Below are positions 1 to 10,255 of a stretch of DNA of 64,000 nucleotides, piece by piece. Origin of the DNA: Lentibacillus persicus (GTDB lineage Bacteria; Bacillota; Bacilli; Bacillales; Amphibacillaceae); NCBI RefSeq assembly GCF_900112705.1, contig NZ_FOMR01000005.1, positions 62,001-126,000 on the forward strand, read 5' to 3'. Position 1 is the first letter of the stretch; every line of letters starts with the position of its first letter. The translations under genes and the position numbers were made by a program. The notes beneath the pieces were generated by a model, which saw only the letters and a program-made list of their open reading frames with translations, did not search any database and was not told where the DNA came from.

Positions 1-1389
1 TTTTTAGGCTTGTTAGTTTACGCTCGTGTTTTTACTCAAGAAGAATATGGTCGGTATTCTTATGTTCTAGCCGTCCTCGGACTAATTCAATCTGTATTAT
101 TTCCTTGGATTAGAATGAGTTGCACGAGATTCTACCAACAATATAAAAAGGAAAATCGAGCAATAGAGTTTGAAAACTTTACATTTTTTATATTTTTAGT
201 TGTAAGTACTATCCTATCTGTAGCCTGGGTACCTTTTATAATCTTATATAACGGTGAAGGCCAAATTGAAAGGTTATTTATTCTTGGTCTTTTTGTAGTC
301 ATCTCTCAGGCTTTATTTGAACAGTTAATGGCCTTATTGAGGGCTAAACTTTTATCAAAAGCTTTTGCCTACAATATGGTTTTGAAGGCCATATTGAGAA
401 TTTCAACAGCTTTATTGCTTGTGTTTTTATTCAAGGTTAATGAAGAAGCATTATTTATAGCCTTAATAGTTGCACACAGTGTTCCTATTATTATTTATAC
501 AAAAAAGTATTTTACCTTTAGATGGGAATATTTCAAATTTAGCAAGTCCTTTGCAAAAAAAGTGTTTAATTATGGTTTTCCGTTAACTTTTACATTTTTA
601 CTAGTATATATCATAAACTCATCTGATCGTATACTAATCCAGCATTTTCTGAATGAATCAGCTGTTGGTTTATATTCAATACCATATGAATTTACCACCT
701 TCACATTAACTAATATATTTATGGTGGGTAGTATGGCCTTCTTTCCTGTTATTGTAAAAGAGCTTGAGCATGATGGCATCCTAAAATCAAGAGAAAGGAT
801 AAGTCAATATTCAATCTTATTATTATCTATTACTTTACCAAGTGCTATCTTTATGATTATGACAGCACGATTTATGGCTGGATTGTTATTAGGTGAAAAT
901 TATAGCAGTGAAAATGTTGTTTTTATCATACAACTAATGTCCATTGCAACTCTTTTACAAGGTTTTAAAGCTTATTTTTTTGATTATGCATTTCAACTAG
1001 GGCAAAACACTTATAAACAAATAATCCCTGTAATTTTCTCAGCTATTGTAAATGTTATCGCGAATTTGATACTGATTCCTGTTTATGGGGTTGTCGGAGC
1101 CGTTATAGCGACACTATTTTCATATAGTATAGGGATTATTTTGAGTATAATAATAGGATATAAAATTTTCCCTTTGGCTTTTCCCATAAAACAAGTAGTT
1201 AAGGTATTGACTTCAAATTTTATTTTATTACTTATAATGACGCTCATACCATTTAATAATATAAATTGGTTAAATCTCATTTTGATATTTATTATTAGTG
1301 TTACCAGTTATTTAATACTATTATTAATATTTAATGTAAAAGGTTATAGAAACACTCTGCATAAAATTTTGAGGAAAAAGGTGTATTAA
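1..1389 (+). CDS. Polysaccharide flippase (Wzx-like), 5' end missing
   Basis: The reading frame is open from the first base, so the true start lies upstream of the window; about 462 residues are visible. The protein is very hydrophobic throughout, with roughly 11-12 membrane segments, and begins with a YARVFTQEEYGRYSY-type N-terminal stretch typical of polysaccharide transport (PST/MATE-like) flippases. By family, it would move an undecaprenyl-linked repeat unit across the membrane. It ends immediately before the ATG of the next glycosyltransferase gene (stop and start abut), so it belongs to the same operon. No polymerase (Wzy) gene is visible, so that gene presumably lies upstream. Family assignment is firm; the exact cargo is unknown. 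Confidence 0.85.
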   Translation, partial: FLGLLVYARVFTQEEYGRYSYVLAVLGLIQSVLFPWIRMSCTRFYQQYKKENRAIEFENFTFFIFLVVSTILSVAWVPFIILYNGEGQIERLFILGLFVVISQALFEQLMALLRAKLLSKAFAYNMVLKAILRISTALLLVFLFKVNEEALFIALIVAHSVPIIIYTKKYFTFRWEYFKFSKSFAKKVFNYGFPLTFTFLLVYIINSSDRILIQHFLNESAVGLYSIPYEFTTFTLTNIFMVGSMAFFPVIVKELEHDGILKSRERISQYSILLLSITLPSAIFMIMTARFMAGLLLGENYSSENVVFIIQLMSIATLLQGFKAYFFDYAFQLGQNTYKQIIPVIFSAIVNVIANLILIPVYGVVGAVIATLFSYSIGIILSIIIGYKIFPLAFPIKQVVKVLTSNFILLLIMTLIPFNNINWLNLILIFIISVTSYLILLLIFNVKGYRNTLHKILRKKVY

Positions 1390-2472
1390 ATGAAAAAGAA
1401 AATATTCTTTGTTATACCTACCCTGGCCGGCGGAGGAGCTGAAAGAGTATTTGTGAATTTAGTTAAAGAAATCGATAAATCACTTTACGAAGTAACGCTT
1501 ATTTATCTTTCTAGTATAAATAAAGTTTATGAAGTACCTTCAAACGTGCATGAAGTTGATTTAAAAGTGAAGCGTGTAGGACGTGCACCTATGAGACTTT
1601 TGAAACTTATTAGAAGGGAAAAACCGGATGTAGTCATATCAACATTAGGGCATATGAACCTTCTAATGTTGCTATTAAAAAATTTTTTCCCAAAGAAAAC
1701 CAAATTGGTCACTAGATTAACAAATATTCCTTCTAAGAATTTAAGCGCCAATCCAATAAATAAATTTATCCAAAAAAAAATGTATATACTTTATAAACTT
1801 TCTGATAAAACAATATGTCAATCTGAATTGATGAAAAATGATTTTGTAAAATACTCACATATTTCTCAAAAGAAAGTTATAAAGATATTTAATCCAGTAG
1901 ACTTTAATGAAATTTTGTATAAATCAAAAGAAGATCCCCAATATAATTTTAGTAAAGAGGAAAAAAGCATTTTTTTTGTCGGACGTTTAAATGAAGTGAA
2001 AAGGATTCCTCTAATCATCGATGCTTTTCAGGAATATTTATTTAAAAATCCAAGTTCAAAGTTATATATTTTAGGAGATGGACCTAAAAAGAGCGAATTA
2101 ATAGAATATGCAGATGATCAGAATTTAAGTGATCATATTATATTTTTAGGATTTCAAAAAAATATATATAAATGGCTTAAACATGCTGATCTATTTATCT
2201 TGGCTTCAAGAAGCGAAGGAATGCCAAACGTTCTTATCGAGGCAATTGCTTTAGAAGTGCCCGTTCTCGTTCTTAAGCATCCAGGTGGAACTGAAGATAT
2301 TATCAAATGCCTAGGGCTTCATGATAAATTTGTGGGTGACTTAGTAATTAAAGAAAAGAGCTTTCAAAATTATAAGAAAGATATTCATGATAAATTGGTC
2401 AGTAATTTCAGCATAGAAAATATCACAAAACAGTATGAAAATGTAGTCCAATCTGTATTAAATAAGGGGTAA
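1390..2472 (+). CDS. Glycosyltransferase family 4
   Basis: This 360-residue protein has the GT-B fold signature of GT4 enzymes. An N-terminal LAGGGAERVFVNL loop (residues about 12-24) is typical of the acceptor domain. The C-terminal donor domain carries VGRLNEVKR and the E-x7-E segment SRSEGMPNVLIEAIA, which contacts the sugar nucleotide. It is expected to be a cytosolic, membrane-associated enzyme that adds one sugar to the lipid-linked repeat unit. The ATG directly follows the stop of the flippase gene and the next gene follows at once, so it is co-transcribed. Donor and linkage cannot be read from the sequence. Confidence 0.88.
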   Translation: MKKKIFFVIPTLAGGGAERVFVNLVKEIDKSLYEVTLIYLSSINKVYEVPSNVHEVDLKVKRVGRAPMRLLKLIRREKPDVVISTLGHMNLLMLLLKNFFPKKTKLVTRLTNIPSKNLSANPINKFIQKKMYILYKLSDKTICQSELMKNDFVKYSHISQKKVIKIFNPVDFNEILYKSKEDPQYNFSKEEKSIFFVGRLNEVKRIPLIIDAFQEYLFKNPSSKLYILGDGPKKSELIEYADDQNLSDHIIFLGFQKNIYKWLKHADLFILASRSEGMPNVLIEAIALEVPVLVLKHPGGTEDIIKCLGLHDKFVGDLVIKEKSFQNYKKDIHDKLVSNFSIENITKQYENVVQSVLNKG

Positions 2473-2478
2473 GTGAAC

Positions 2479-3969
2479 ATGACAAATTGGCCAAGTTGGC
2501 TAACAACACAAGCGCATATTGGTAGTCAATATCCTTATTATTCAATAGAAGAAAACCTTCCGAATTTCAGTTTGAATTTTAATGACGTTTTCTTGTCAGT
2601 TTCCAATACGGATCTTGATGTACAAGCTGTCATTGAGATATTGATGCGGAGTTATATCATAGGCGATAGATCATTAATAAAATCCATAAAACGAACTCCA
2701 TGGATGGCTGAATTTAATGAAGATAAAAACAACTGGGAATATTTTGATATACCACCACATGGTAATAATAAAATAAATCCTAAAGAAGCTGCAATTAAAA
2801 TGAAAGACATTCTCTATGAAGAAGTTTTGAATTATGTTGGTGAAACTAAAAAAGTAGGTATTCTTTTATCAGGTGGTATGGATAGTAGAATTCTGGCTGG
2901 TGTTCTAAAAGAAACACAAATAAACAAAGACTTTAATGGTCAAGTGATAGCTTATAACTGGGGCATGGTTGATAGCAGAGATGTTTGGTATGCAAAAAAA
3001 ATTGCCGAGGATTACGATTGGGGTTATAAACATTTTTCCTTAAACCCTGATGTTTTAAAAGAAAGCTTTTATCTAGTGCAAAAATTGGGCGCGGAAACAC
3101 CGCCCTATAATCTTCACGCCATGAACGCGATAGCTCAGGACACAGATAGTGATATTATTTTAGCGGGGAGCTATGGGGACACGATGGGAAGGGCTGAATA
3201 TAATGGAATTCCTCTTCAAAATGTCCCGCCAGTTGTTCCTAACAAAGCAAATAAGTTAGGTTTACTAAAAGACAGTTTAGTGCAGCATTGTTATGAAAAT
3301 ATTGAGAATGAATCAAAATGTTATCGAAATACAATTGACAAACATAAAAGAGAAGAATTCCAGTACCGTGAAACGGAATATCAAAGACATCACGCCAGAA
3401 GATATTTAACAACTGCAATGAGCATTATTGCAATGGAAAAGCCTTTATACCAACTATTCACTTCGCCTAAAGTTGCAAGATTTTTATGGAGTTTGGATTT
3501 ATCAATCAGATCGGATGTATTGTATGAAAAATTATTGCCTTTGCTTCCAGGTCATTTATGGAAAATACCATGGGCTCGAACAGGTAAATTGTTTGGATTG
3601 AAAGATGATGAAACACCAGATTCTGGCAACCCTGCTTCTCATCAATATGGTAAATGGTTAAGAAATGATCTGCGCGGATTTATAGACGAAGAATTAGATT
3701 TGAACAAGTTAAGTTCGTTGGGAATATTCAATGAAAAGTCTCTGGAAACAATATATAAAAATTGGTCAGTGTCAAGTGTTCAAACTGATAGTATTGATAA
3801 AATCGATACAACTATCAGCTGGTTAACAGCATTTTCTATGTTCATTAAAAAATATGATGTAAAATGTAATAATTCATATAGTAAAAATTATAAAGATATA
3901 TTAAACGATATTACGATATCTCCTAAAATAAAAGCATACCAGTACTTAAGAAATAAAAGACGTAACTAG
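2479..3969 (+). CDS. Asparagine-synthetase-like amidotransferase in polysaccharide cluster
   Basis: About 496 residues. The synthetase half of the AsnB family is recognisable by the PP-loop motif LLSGGMDSR near residue 131, which binds ATP and makes an acyl-adenylate. The N-terminal part does not start with Met-Cys and no class II glutaminase domain is obvious, so ammonia may come from elsewhere. A GTG at 2473 is possible, but AAGGGG at 2464-2469 is about nine bases from the ATG at 2479, which fits better. In O-antigen and capsule clusters such proteins (for example WbpS-type) are linked to amidation of uronic acids; that role here is inference, supported by the nucleotide-sugar dehydrogenase two genes downstream. 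Confidence 0.72.
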   Translation: MTNWPSWLTTQAHIGSQYPYYSIEENLPNFSLNFNDVFLSVSNTDLDVQAVIEILMRSYIIGDRSLIKSIKRTPWMAEFNEDKNNWEYFDIPPHGNNKINPKEAAIKMKDILYEEVLNYVGETKKVGILLSGGMDSRILAGVLKETQINKDFNGQVIAYNWGMVDSRDVWYAKKIAEDYDWGYKHFSLNPDVLKESFYLVQKLGAETPPYNLHAMNAIAQDTDSDIILAGSYGDTMGRAEYNGIPLQNVPPVVPNKANKLGLLKDSLVQHCYENIENESKCYRNTIDKHKREEFQYRETEYQRHHARRYLTTAMSIIAMEKPLYQLFTSPKVARFLWSLDLSIRSDVLYEKLLPLLPGHLWKIPWARTGKLFGLKDDETPDSGNPASHQYGKWLRNDLRGFIDEELDLNKLSSLGIFNEKSLETIYKNWSVSSVQTDSIDKIDTTISWLTAFSMFIKKYDVKCNNSYSKNYKDILNDITISPKIKAYQYLRNKRRN

Positions 3970-3986
3970 AAAAGTGATGTGGTATA

Positions 3987-5114
3987 ATGAGAAGATTAAA
4001 AGTGACCCATATTATAATTGGATTAAATATGGGTGGAGCGGAAACCATGCTTTATAAATTGCTTAAGTATATTGACCATGAGAAATTTGATATTCAAGTA
4101 ATATCAATGATGGGTCAAGGTGTATATGGACCAAAAATTGAAAAACTGGGTGTAAAAGTCCATTGCTTGAATATGAACAAGGGAATGTCAACATTAACTG
4201 GTTTTTTTCGAGCAAAAAAACTTATAAAAGACACTGATGTTATCCAAACCTGGATGTACCATGCGGATTTATTTGGATATTTACTAACTAGTTTTTCTAA
4301 ACAAAAGAAATTAATCTGGGGAATTAGGAGAAATAATCTAGATCCCAAATTAAACAAGAAATCTACAATGATTATTGCAAAGATTAATTCCAAGCTGTCA
4401 GCAAAAGTTGATAAGGTTGTCAGCTGTTCTATTAAAGCAAGAGGTACTCACGAAAAATTTGGTTATAACGCGGAGAATATAATTGTTATCCCCAATGGAT
4501 TCGAGGTAGACAATTTTAATCGAATTGATAACGCTAAATATACAGTAAGCAATATGCCTAGTAAAGATAAAGGTGTTCCGTATCTAACTCATGTAGGTCG
4601 ATGGAATAACTTAAAAGACTATAACAATTTTATTCAAGCTCTTTCAATTATAAATCAAATAGATTCTAACTTTCATGTGTTAATGGCGGGAACAAATATC
4701 GATGAAAGTAATGAAGAACTTATGCAACTTATAGACAAATTTAATCTTAATGATAAGATTAGTTTGCTCGGGCGGAGAGACGATATCCCAACTGTTATGT
4801 CTGCTTCAGATTTATTTGTATTATCCTCGATAGATGAGGGCTTCCCAAATGTTGTAGGAGAAGCAATGGCATGTGAGACCCCCTGCGTAGTAACAGACGC
4901 TGGGGACTCAGCTTATGTTGTGGGTGATACAGGTGAGATAGTTCCAATTAAAAATTCACAGGCATTAGCTAGTGGAATTATGGCAATGTTAAAATTATCA
5001 CAGCATGAACGACAAAAATTAGGTCAATCTGCAAGAAAAAGAGTTCTCGATAAATTTGATATAAAAAATGTAGCAAAGCAATTTGAAGGATTATATGAAT
5101 TAGGCGGTGAGTAA
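3987..5114 (+). CDS. Glycosyltransferase family 4
   Basis: The protein has 375 residues with a canonical GT4 layout: N-terminal [14 protein letters not shown] acceptor loop (residues about 14-27), the [10 protein letters not shown] linker to the donor domain, and the nucleotide-sugar site [16 protein letters not shown] followed by VVTDAGD. It is expected to be cytosolic and to extend the lipid-linked repeat unit. The gene starts 17 bases after the amidotransferase gene and its 3' end overlaps the ribosome binding site of the epimerase gene, so translation may be coupled. It is a different GT4 subgroup from the enzyme at 1390-2472, judging by its loop sequences. Substrate unknown. Confidence 0.87.
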   Translation: MRRLKVTHIIIGLNMGGAETMLYKLLKYIDHEKFDIQVISMMGQGVYGPKIEKLGVKVHCLNMNKGMSTLTGFFRAKKLIKDTDVIQTWMYHADLFGYLLTSFSKQKKLIWGIRRNNLDPKLNKKSTMIIAKINSKLSAKVDKVVSCSIKARGTHEKFGYNAENIIVIPNGFEVDNFNRIDNAKYTVSNMPSKDKGVPYLTHVGRWNNLKDYNNFIQALSIINQIDSNFHVLMAGTNIDESNEELMQLIDKFNLNDKISLLGRRDDIPTVMSASDLFVLSSIDEGFPNVVGEAMACETPCVVTDAGDSAYVVGDTGEIVPIKNSQALASGIMAMLKLSQHERQKLGQSARKRVLDKFDIKNVAKQFEGLYELGGE

Positions 5115-5115
5115 A

Positions 5116-6129
5116 ATGAAAAAAATACTAGTAACCGGTACAGCAGGCTTTATAGGATCTCATCTATCAAAACGTTTATTAATTGAAAACCATCAAGTCA
5201 TTGGTATTGATAACGTAAATGATTATTATGATCCACAATTAAAAGAAAATCGATTGAAACAACTGAATAATGAAAACTTCAAGTTTGTTAGAACAGACTT
5301 GGAAGACCTTAATACAATCAATCAAACATTTGAACAACACCAACCTGATATCGTCATTAATCTAGCAGCACAAGCCGGAGTAAGATATAGCCTTGAAAAT
5401 CCACATGCCTACATTAACTCTAATATAGTAGGGTTCACCAATATATTAGAGGCTTGTCGGCATTTTAAAGTAGAGCATCTAATCTATGCATCATCCAGTT
5501 CAGTGTACGGTGCCAATACGACAAAGCCCTTTACGACAAGTGATAATATTGATCATCCGGTTAGCTTGTATGCAGCAACGAAAAAATCAAATGAGTTGAT
5601 GGCTCATACATATAGTCATTTGTATGACTTGCCGACAACTGGGTTAAGGTTTTTTACAGTATATGGGCCATGGGGCCGTCCGGATATGGCGTTATTCCTG
5701 TTCACAAAAGCAATTGTCAATAATGAGCCAATTAATGTGTTCAATCATGGCAACATGATGCGTGATTTTACTTATATTGATGACATTGTAGAAAGCATTA
5801 ATAGATTAGTAGATAACCCAGCTAAATCGAACCCTGATTGGTCAGGAGCAAATCCTGATCCCAGCTCAAGTTATGCACCATACAAAGTGTACAATATCGG
5901 AAACAATAACCCAGTACGGTTGATGGATTTTATTGAAGCAATTGAAAACAAACTCGGAAAGACAGCTGAGAAAAATTATATGCCGTTGCAACCAGGGGAT
6001 GTCCCTGAAACGTATGCGGATGTCGAGGATCTATTCAGGGATATTGATTTTAGGCCGCAAACCTCGATTCAGGATGGCGTGAACAAATTTATCGATTGGT
6101 ATATTGATTATTATGGAGTGAAGTTATAA
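5116..6129 (+). CDS. NAD-dependent epimerase, CapI/UDP-glucuronate 4-epimerase type
   Basis: About 337 residues of an extended SDR enzyme. Visible are the NAD-binding [13 protein letters not shown] motif at the N-terminus, the catalytic Ser region ASSSSVYG, and the YxxxK pair in YAATKKSNE. The C-terminal part ([21 protein letters not shown]) matches the CapI/GAE group, which interconverts UDP-glucuronate and UDP-galacturonate, or the N-acetylated equivalents (TviC type). A GTG at 5107 overlaps the upstream gene, but AGGCGGTGAG at 5102-5111 places the ATG at 5116 correctly. Its stop overlaps the next start by one base (TAATG). Paired with the dehydrogenase that follows, it likely supplies a galacto-configured uronic acid donor. 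Confidence 0.86.
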   Translation: MKKILVTGTAGFIGSHLSKRLLIENHQVIGIDNVNDYYDPQLKENRLKQLNNENFKFVRTDLEDLNTINQTFEQHQPDIVINLAAQAGVRYSLENPHAYINSNIVGFTNILEACRHFKVEHLIYASSSSVYGANTTKPFTTSDNIDHPVSLYAATKKSNELMAHTYSHLYDLPTTGLRFFTVYGPWGRPDMALFLFTKAIVNNEPINVFNHGNMMRDFTYIDDIVESINRLVDNPAKSNPDWSGANPDPSSSYAPYKVYNIGNNNPVRLMDFIEAIENKLGKTAEKNYMPLQPGDVPETYADVEDLFRDIDFRPQTSIQDGVNKFIDWYIDYYGVKL

Positions 6130-7409
6130 TGGAAGGAAATATAGCAGTTGTAGGACTTGGTTATGTAGGGCTACCAGTAGCAGTAGCTTTTGGCAAACAA
6201 AAGAACATTATTGGTTTTGATATAAAAGAAGAGCGAATTGCAGACTTGCAGCAGGGATATGACATGACGAATGAGGTAGATCCTGATGACTTGCAGCAAG
6301 CTTCAATCGAGTTCACATCAAAACCGGCTGATTTAAATAAAGCAGAATTTATTATAGTATCAGTTCCAACGCCAATAACTGAGAATAGGCAACCGGATTT
6401 AACACCATTGCTAAAAGCATCTGAAACAATTGGTCAAAATTTGGCAAAAGGGACAACCGTTGTTTACGAATCAACTGTGTATCCTGGAGCAACTGAGGAA
6501 GATTGTGTGCCGGTTTTGGAAAAAGCTTCAGGCCTAAAATATGGTGAAGATTTCTTTGTTGGCTATTCACCTGAACGGATTAACCCTGGTGATAAACAAC
6601 ATACGTTCACATCAATAACAAAAGTGGTATCAGGACAGAATAATGAAGTGTTGGATACCATAGCTGAAGTCTATGGATCTGTTGTGAAAGCCGGTATTCA
6701 TAAAGCAAGTTCCATAAAAGTAGCAGAAGCAGCCAAAGTAATTGAAAATACCCAACGTGACTTGAATATTTCACTTATGAATGAATTAGCAGTCATTTTC
6801 GAGAAACTTGATATTGATACATCTGAAGTCTTAGCTGCTGCAGGTACGAAATGGAACTTCTTGAATTTTTCACCAGGATTAGTAGGCGGACATTGTATTG
6901 GTGTGGATCCATACTACTTAACGCACAAGGCACAGAAGGTTGGTCATCATCCAGAGGTCATATTGGCTGGGCGTAAAACAAATGATAACGTCGGGAAGCA
7001 TATTGCTACATCGTTAATCAAACAAATGATTAAGAAAAACATGCCTATACAGGGATCAACAGTGACAGTGCTTGGTTTTACGTTTAAAGAAAATGTACCT
7101 GACTTACGCAATACCAGAGTAATCGATATTGTTAAAGAGCTGGAAGATTATGATATAAATGTGCAAATTACAGATGCTTATGCAGATCCGCATGAGGCGT
7201 ATGAGGAATATGAAATAGATTTGGTTTCTTATAACGAACTTAAACCAGCGGAAGCGGTAGTATTTGCTGTTCCTCATGAAGCATATTTAGAAAAAGGATG
7301 GGGAATGTTTGATTACTTGCTGAAGCATGGAAAGGGTATTGTGTTTGATGCGAAGAGCAAACTCGATAAAGAAGATTGTCCAGAAAATATTTGTTTGCAA
7401 AGATTGTAG
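6129..7409 (+). CDS. UDP-N-acetylhexosamine 6-dehydrogenase (WbpO/TviB type)
   Basis: This 426-residue nucleotide sugar dehydrogenase shows the NAD-binding VVGLGYVGLPVAVAFG at residues 6-21, the VPTPI loop, and the catalytic cysteine in GLVGGHCIGVDPYYL (about residues 252-266). The C-terminal substrate-binding domain has LGFTFKENVPDLRNTR. The spelling of these motifs follows the WbpO/TviB/Cap5L group that oxidises UDP-GlcNAc, UDP-GalNAc or UDP-ManNAc to the uronic acid with two NAD+, rather than Ugd/TuaD on UDP-glucose. It overlaps the epimerase gene by one base, so the two enzymes are likely translated in step. The exact HexNAc substrate is not determined. Confidence 0.88.
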   Translation: MEGNIAVVGLGYVGLPVAVAFGKQKNIIGFDIKEERIADLQQGYDMTNEVDPDDLQQASIEFTSKPADLNKAEFIIVSVPTPITENRQPDLTPLLKASETIGQNLAKGTTVVYESTVYPGATEEDCVPVLEKASGLKYGEDFFVGYSPERINPGDKQHTFTSITKVVSGQNNEVLDTIAEVYGSVVKAGIHKASSIKVAEAAKVIENTQRDLNISLMNELAVIFEKLDIDTSEVLAAAGTKWNFLNFSPGLVGGHCIGVDPYYLTHKAQKVGHHPEVILAGRKTNDNVGKHIATSLIKQMIKKNMPIQGSTVTVLGFTFKENVPDLRNTRVIDIVKELEDYDINVQITDAYADPHEAYEEYEIDLVSYNELKPAEAVVFAVPHEAYLEKGWGMFDYLLKHGKGIVFDAKSKLDKEDCPENICLQRL

Positions 7410-7483
7410 ATGAAAAGATAGGAGTATCTTCATAACTAGTTGGCTCCTTATCCTTTGGAAATCTTTACAGAGGTGGAAAATAT

Positions 7484-8140
7484 ATGTATTTAAAGCTTAA
7501 AAGGGTTATAGATCTTCTTCTTTCTTCAGTCGGTTTAATTATTTTATCTCCTGTATTTTTAATACTAATTATTTCTATTAAACTCGATTCAAAAGGACCT
7601 GTTTTATTTAAACAAAAAAGAGTTGGGATAAATAAAACCTATTTTAATATATTAAAGTTTCGGACTATGCGAATTGACACCCCAAAAGATACACCCACTC
7701 ATTTGTTAAAAAACCCTGAGGGGTATATCACTAAGGTTGGAAGATTCTTAAGGAAAACGTCCTTGGATGAATTACCTCAAATTCTTAATATTTTTGTGGG
7801 ACATATGAGTATCATTGGTCCCCGACCTGCTCTATGGAACCAGTATGATCTTATAGAAGAGCGGGATAAATATGGAGTGAATAATGTACCTCCAGGGTTA
7901 ACAGGATGGGCACAAATTAAAGGAAGAGATGAAATTCCAATAGGGGAAAAAGCAAAATTAGATGGTTTTTATGTGCAGGAAATGGGTGCTTGGATGGATA
8001 TCAAATGTTTTTTCGGTACGATCTTAAGTGTATTGAAAAGTGACGGCGTAATAGAAGGTGGCACGGGTAATACCAAAAGTGACCATGAGAATAAAAAGGA
8101 GAATATCCTAAGTGAAGAAAGTTTTAATTACAGGCGTTAA
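7484..8140 (+). CDS. Phosphoglycosyl transferase (bacterial sugar transferase)
   Basis: The 218-residue protein is a small monotopic phosphoglycosyl transferase (PglC/WcaJ C-terminal type). The N-terminal hydrophobic re-entrant helix spans about residues 8-32 and is followed by KGPVLFKQKRVG, the KFRTMR motif, the catalytic Asp-Glu pair in TSLDELPQ, and GPRPALW and PGLTGWAQIKGR. It transfers a sugar-phosphate to undecaprenyl phosphate and so starts repeat-unit assembly at the inner face of the membrane. A 74-base gap with a small inverted repeat separates it from the dehydrogenase gene. The following reductase gene begins inside its 3' end. The short forms usually act on 6-deoxy or di-N-acetyl sugars, a link supported by that neighbour. 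Confidence 0.9.
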   Translation: MYLKLKRVIDLLLSSVGLIILSPVFLILIISIKLDSKGPVLFKQKRVGINKTYFNILKFRTMRIDTPKDTPTHLLKNPEGYITKVGRFLRKTSLDELPQILNIFVGHMSIIGPRPALWNQYDLIEERDKYGVNNVPPGLTGWAQIKGRDEIPIGEKAKLDGFYVQEMGAWMDIKCFFGTILSVLKSDGVIEGGTGNTKSDHENKKENILSEESFNYRR

Positions 8141-8984
8141 CAGCTATATTGGGAATAACCTTAGGAACTGGCTACTCAATAGGGAAAAGCATGGTGTATA
8201 TTCTGTAGACTTAATCAGCTTAAAAGATAATTCTTGGAAAGAAAAGAACTTTTCAAATTACGATACAGTTGTTCATGTTGCCGGTATTGCGCATGTATCT
8301 AAAGATAACAATATGAAAAATAAATACTACCAAATTAATCGAGATTTAACAATTGAAACAGCCAGAAAGGCGAAGAACGAAGGGGTTAACCAATTCATTT
8401 TTCTAAGTAGCATTATTGTTTATGGAGAGAGTGTAAGAAAAAGTGGTATTGTAAATAGAGAAACCACTCCTGCTCCTCATGACTTTTATGGTGATAGTAA
8501 ATTGCAAGCAGAACAAGGGATTTCACCATTAGGCGACGAAGATTTCAAAGTAGCCATTATTAGACCGCCTATGATATACGGTAAGGATTCAAAAGGTAAT
8601 TATCCCAAATTAGCTGTTGCAGCTCAAAAGCTACCGATATTTCCTGACTTTGATAATAAACGGAGCATGCTGCATATTGATAATCTTTGCGAGTTTATCC
8701 GACTTATAATAGTTCATGAGGATCGTGGATTATTTTTTCCTCAAAATCAGGAATATGTTAAAACCAGCGAAATGGTTAAATTAATTGCTGAGGCACATGG
8801 TAAAAACATAAAGCTTGTAAGTTGGTTTAACCCTATATTGCAGCTATTACGTAATAAAATTAATATTTTTAATAAAGTCTTCGGGGATCTTGTTTATGAT
8901 AAAGAAATGAGCAGTTATATTTCTGATTACCAAGTAAGAAATATGAGAGAATCGATTCAACTGACTGAAGGCGGGAACAAGTAA
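8112..8984 (+). CDS. NAD-dependent epimerase/reductase (UDP-4-keto-6-deoxysugar reductase-like)
   Basis: The 290-residue extended SDR protein has an N-terminal ITGVNSYIGNNL nucleotide-binding loop, VVHVAGIAHV, the Ser region FLSSIIVYGES, and a YGDSK catalytic pair. It starts with GTG at 8112, supported by AAAAGGAG ending at about 8102, and overlaps the phosphoglycosyl transferase gene by 29 bases. Similar proteins (WbpV/WbpK-like) reduce UDP-4-keto-6-deoxy-HexNAc to the QuiNAc or FucNAc donor used by the priming transferase; that role is inference. The matching 4,6-dehydratase is not in this window and would have to be upstream or elsewhere in the genome. Confidence 0.78.
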   Translation: MKKVLITGVNSYIGNNLRNWLLNREKHGVYSVDLISLKDNSWKEKNFSNYDTVVHVAGIAHVSKDNNMKNKYYQINRDLTIETARKAKNEGVNQFIFLSSIIVYGESVRKSGIVNRETTPAPHDFYGDSKLQAEQGISPLGDEDFKVAIIRPPMIYGKDSKGNYPKLAVAAQKLPIFPDFDNKRSMLHIDNLCEFIRLIIVHEDRGLFFPQNQEYVKTSEMVKLIAEAHGKNIKLVSWFNPILQLLRNKINIFNKVFGDLVYDKEMSSYISDYQVRNMRESIQLTEGGNK

Positions 8985-10081
8985 TGGGAAAACAAAAGAT
9001 TCTTTTTCTAGTTAATCATGATGTAGTTATATACAATTTTAGACGCGAATTGGTTGAGCGGTTACTTGAGGAGGGTTATGAGGTATATATATCTTCCCCT
9101 TATGGCGAAAGAATCGATGACTTGATAGAACTGGGGTGCAACTATTTAAATGTTGACCTTAATCGGCATGGCCTAAATGTTGTTCAGGAATGGAAACTAC
9201 TTCGTTATTATAAACAAATTATAAGAGATATCAAACCAACTGTTGTATTAACTTATACAATTAAGCCTAATATATATGGAGGATTAGCATGTAAAGCGCT
9301 TGGTGTTCCTTATATTGCTAATATCACGGGACTAGGCAGCTCTGTTGTTAACGGTGGCATAATGCAAGCTGTTTCAAAAGTACTTTATAAATGGGCTTTC
9401 AAAGATGTTAGACGTATTTTTTTTCAAAACAGTTCAAATCAACAATTCTTTGTAGATAACAATATCGCAATGGGCAAGCATGAATTGTTGCCTGGATCAG
9501 GCGTTAACCTGAATCAGTTTTCATCTTTAGAGTATCCCGATGATAATGTTACTGAATTTGTCTTTATTTCAAGGATTATGAGAGAAAAAGGTATTGGCGA
9601 GTATTTAGAAGCCGCCAAATATATAAAAGAAAAATACCCAAATACAGTATTTCATGTTTTAGGGTTTTCAGAAGAAGATTATGAGGAACAGCTACGGTTA
9701 CTTCATCAACAAGAAGTGATTCAATATCATGGTATGCAAAGAGATATTAGAAAATACTTGGCAGTTTCTCATTGTACTGTCCATCCTTCCTACCATGAAG
9801 GGATGTCAAATGTATTACTGGAAAGCGCAGCTAGTGCACGGCCTATCATTACGTCTAATATAAATGGATGTAAAGAAATAGTGGATGAGAACACTAGCGG
9901 TTATCTGGTTGAAAAAGGAAACAGTCAGGATTTAATTGAGAAAATCGAGAAATTCTTAAGGTTACCCAAAAAGCAGAAAGAGAGTATGGGTTTAGCCGGT
10001 AGAACAAAGATGGAAGAAGAGTTTGATAGAAATATTGTAGTGGACGCATACGTTGAGGAAATTAGGAGAATGGAACTGTAG
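8984..10081 (+). CDS. Glycosyltransferase family 4 (last gene of polysaccharide operon)
   Basis: The 365-residue protein starts at an ATG sharing one base with the upstream stop. N-terminal FLVNHDVVIYNFRRELVE and ITGLGSSV are typical of the CapM/PglA-like GT4 subgroup that adds the second sugar to the primed lipid. The donor domain shows ISRIMREKGIGEYLEAA and the sugar-nucleotide site SYHEGMSNVLLESAA. It most likely acts directly after the phosphoglycosyl transferase at 7484-8140. It is the last gene of the cluster: a strong terminator lies at 10256-10302. Confidence 0.88.
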   Translation: MGKQKILFLVNHDVVIYNFRRELVERLLEEGYEVYISSPYGERIDDLIELGCNYLNVDLNRHGLNVVQEWKLLRYYKQIIRDIKPTVVLTYTIKPNIYGGLACKALGVPYIANITGLGSSVVNGGIMQAVSKVLYKWAFKDVRRIFFQNSSNQQFFVDNNIAMGKHELLPGSGVNLNQFSSLEYPDDNVTEFVFISRIMREKGIGEYLEAAKYIKEKYPNTVFHVLGFSEEDYEEQLRLLHQQEVIQYHGMQRDIRKYLAVSHCTVHPSYHEGMSNVLLESAASARPIITSNINGCKEIVDENTSGYLVEKGNSQDLIEKIEKFLRLPKKQKESMGLAGRTKMEEEFDRNIVVDAYVEEIRRMEL

Positions 10082-10255
10082 ATTATTCGTATACTTGATT
10101 GATGAACCGAACGAAATTTGTGTGGGTTCAATTTCCCAGGCCCTCTAGAATCAATTCGAAGCACATTAAGGAATCAGAAGTGGGGTAACCATAGAGATGT
10201 TAATAACTATTCATTAAATGTAACAAGAGCGAAAAAGACTTTTATAAAAAAATGT

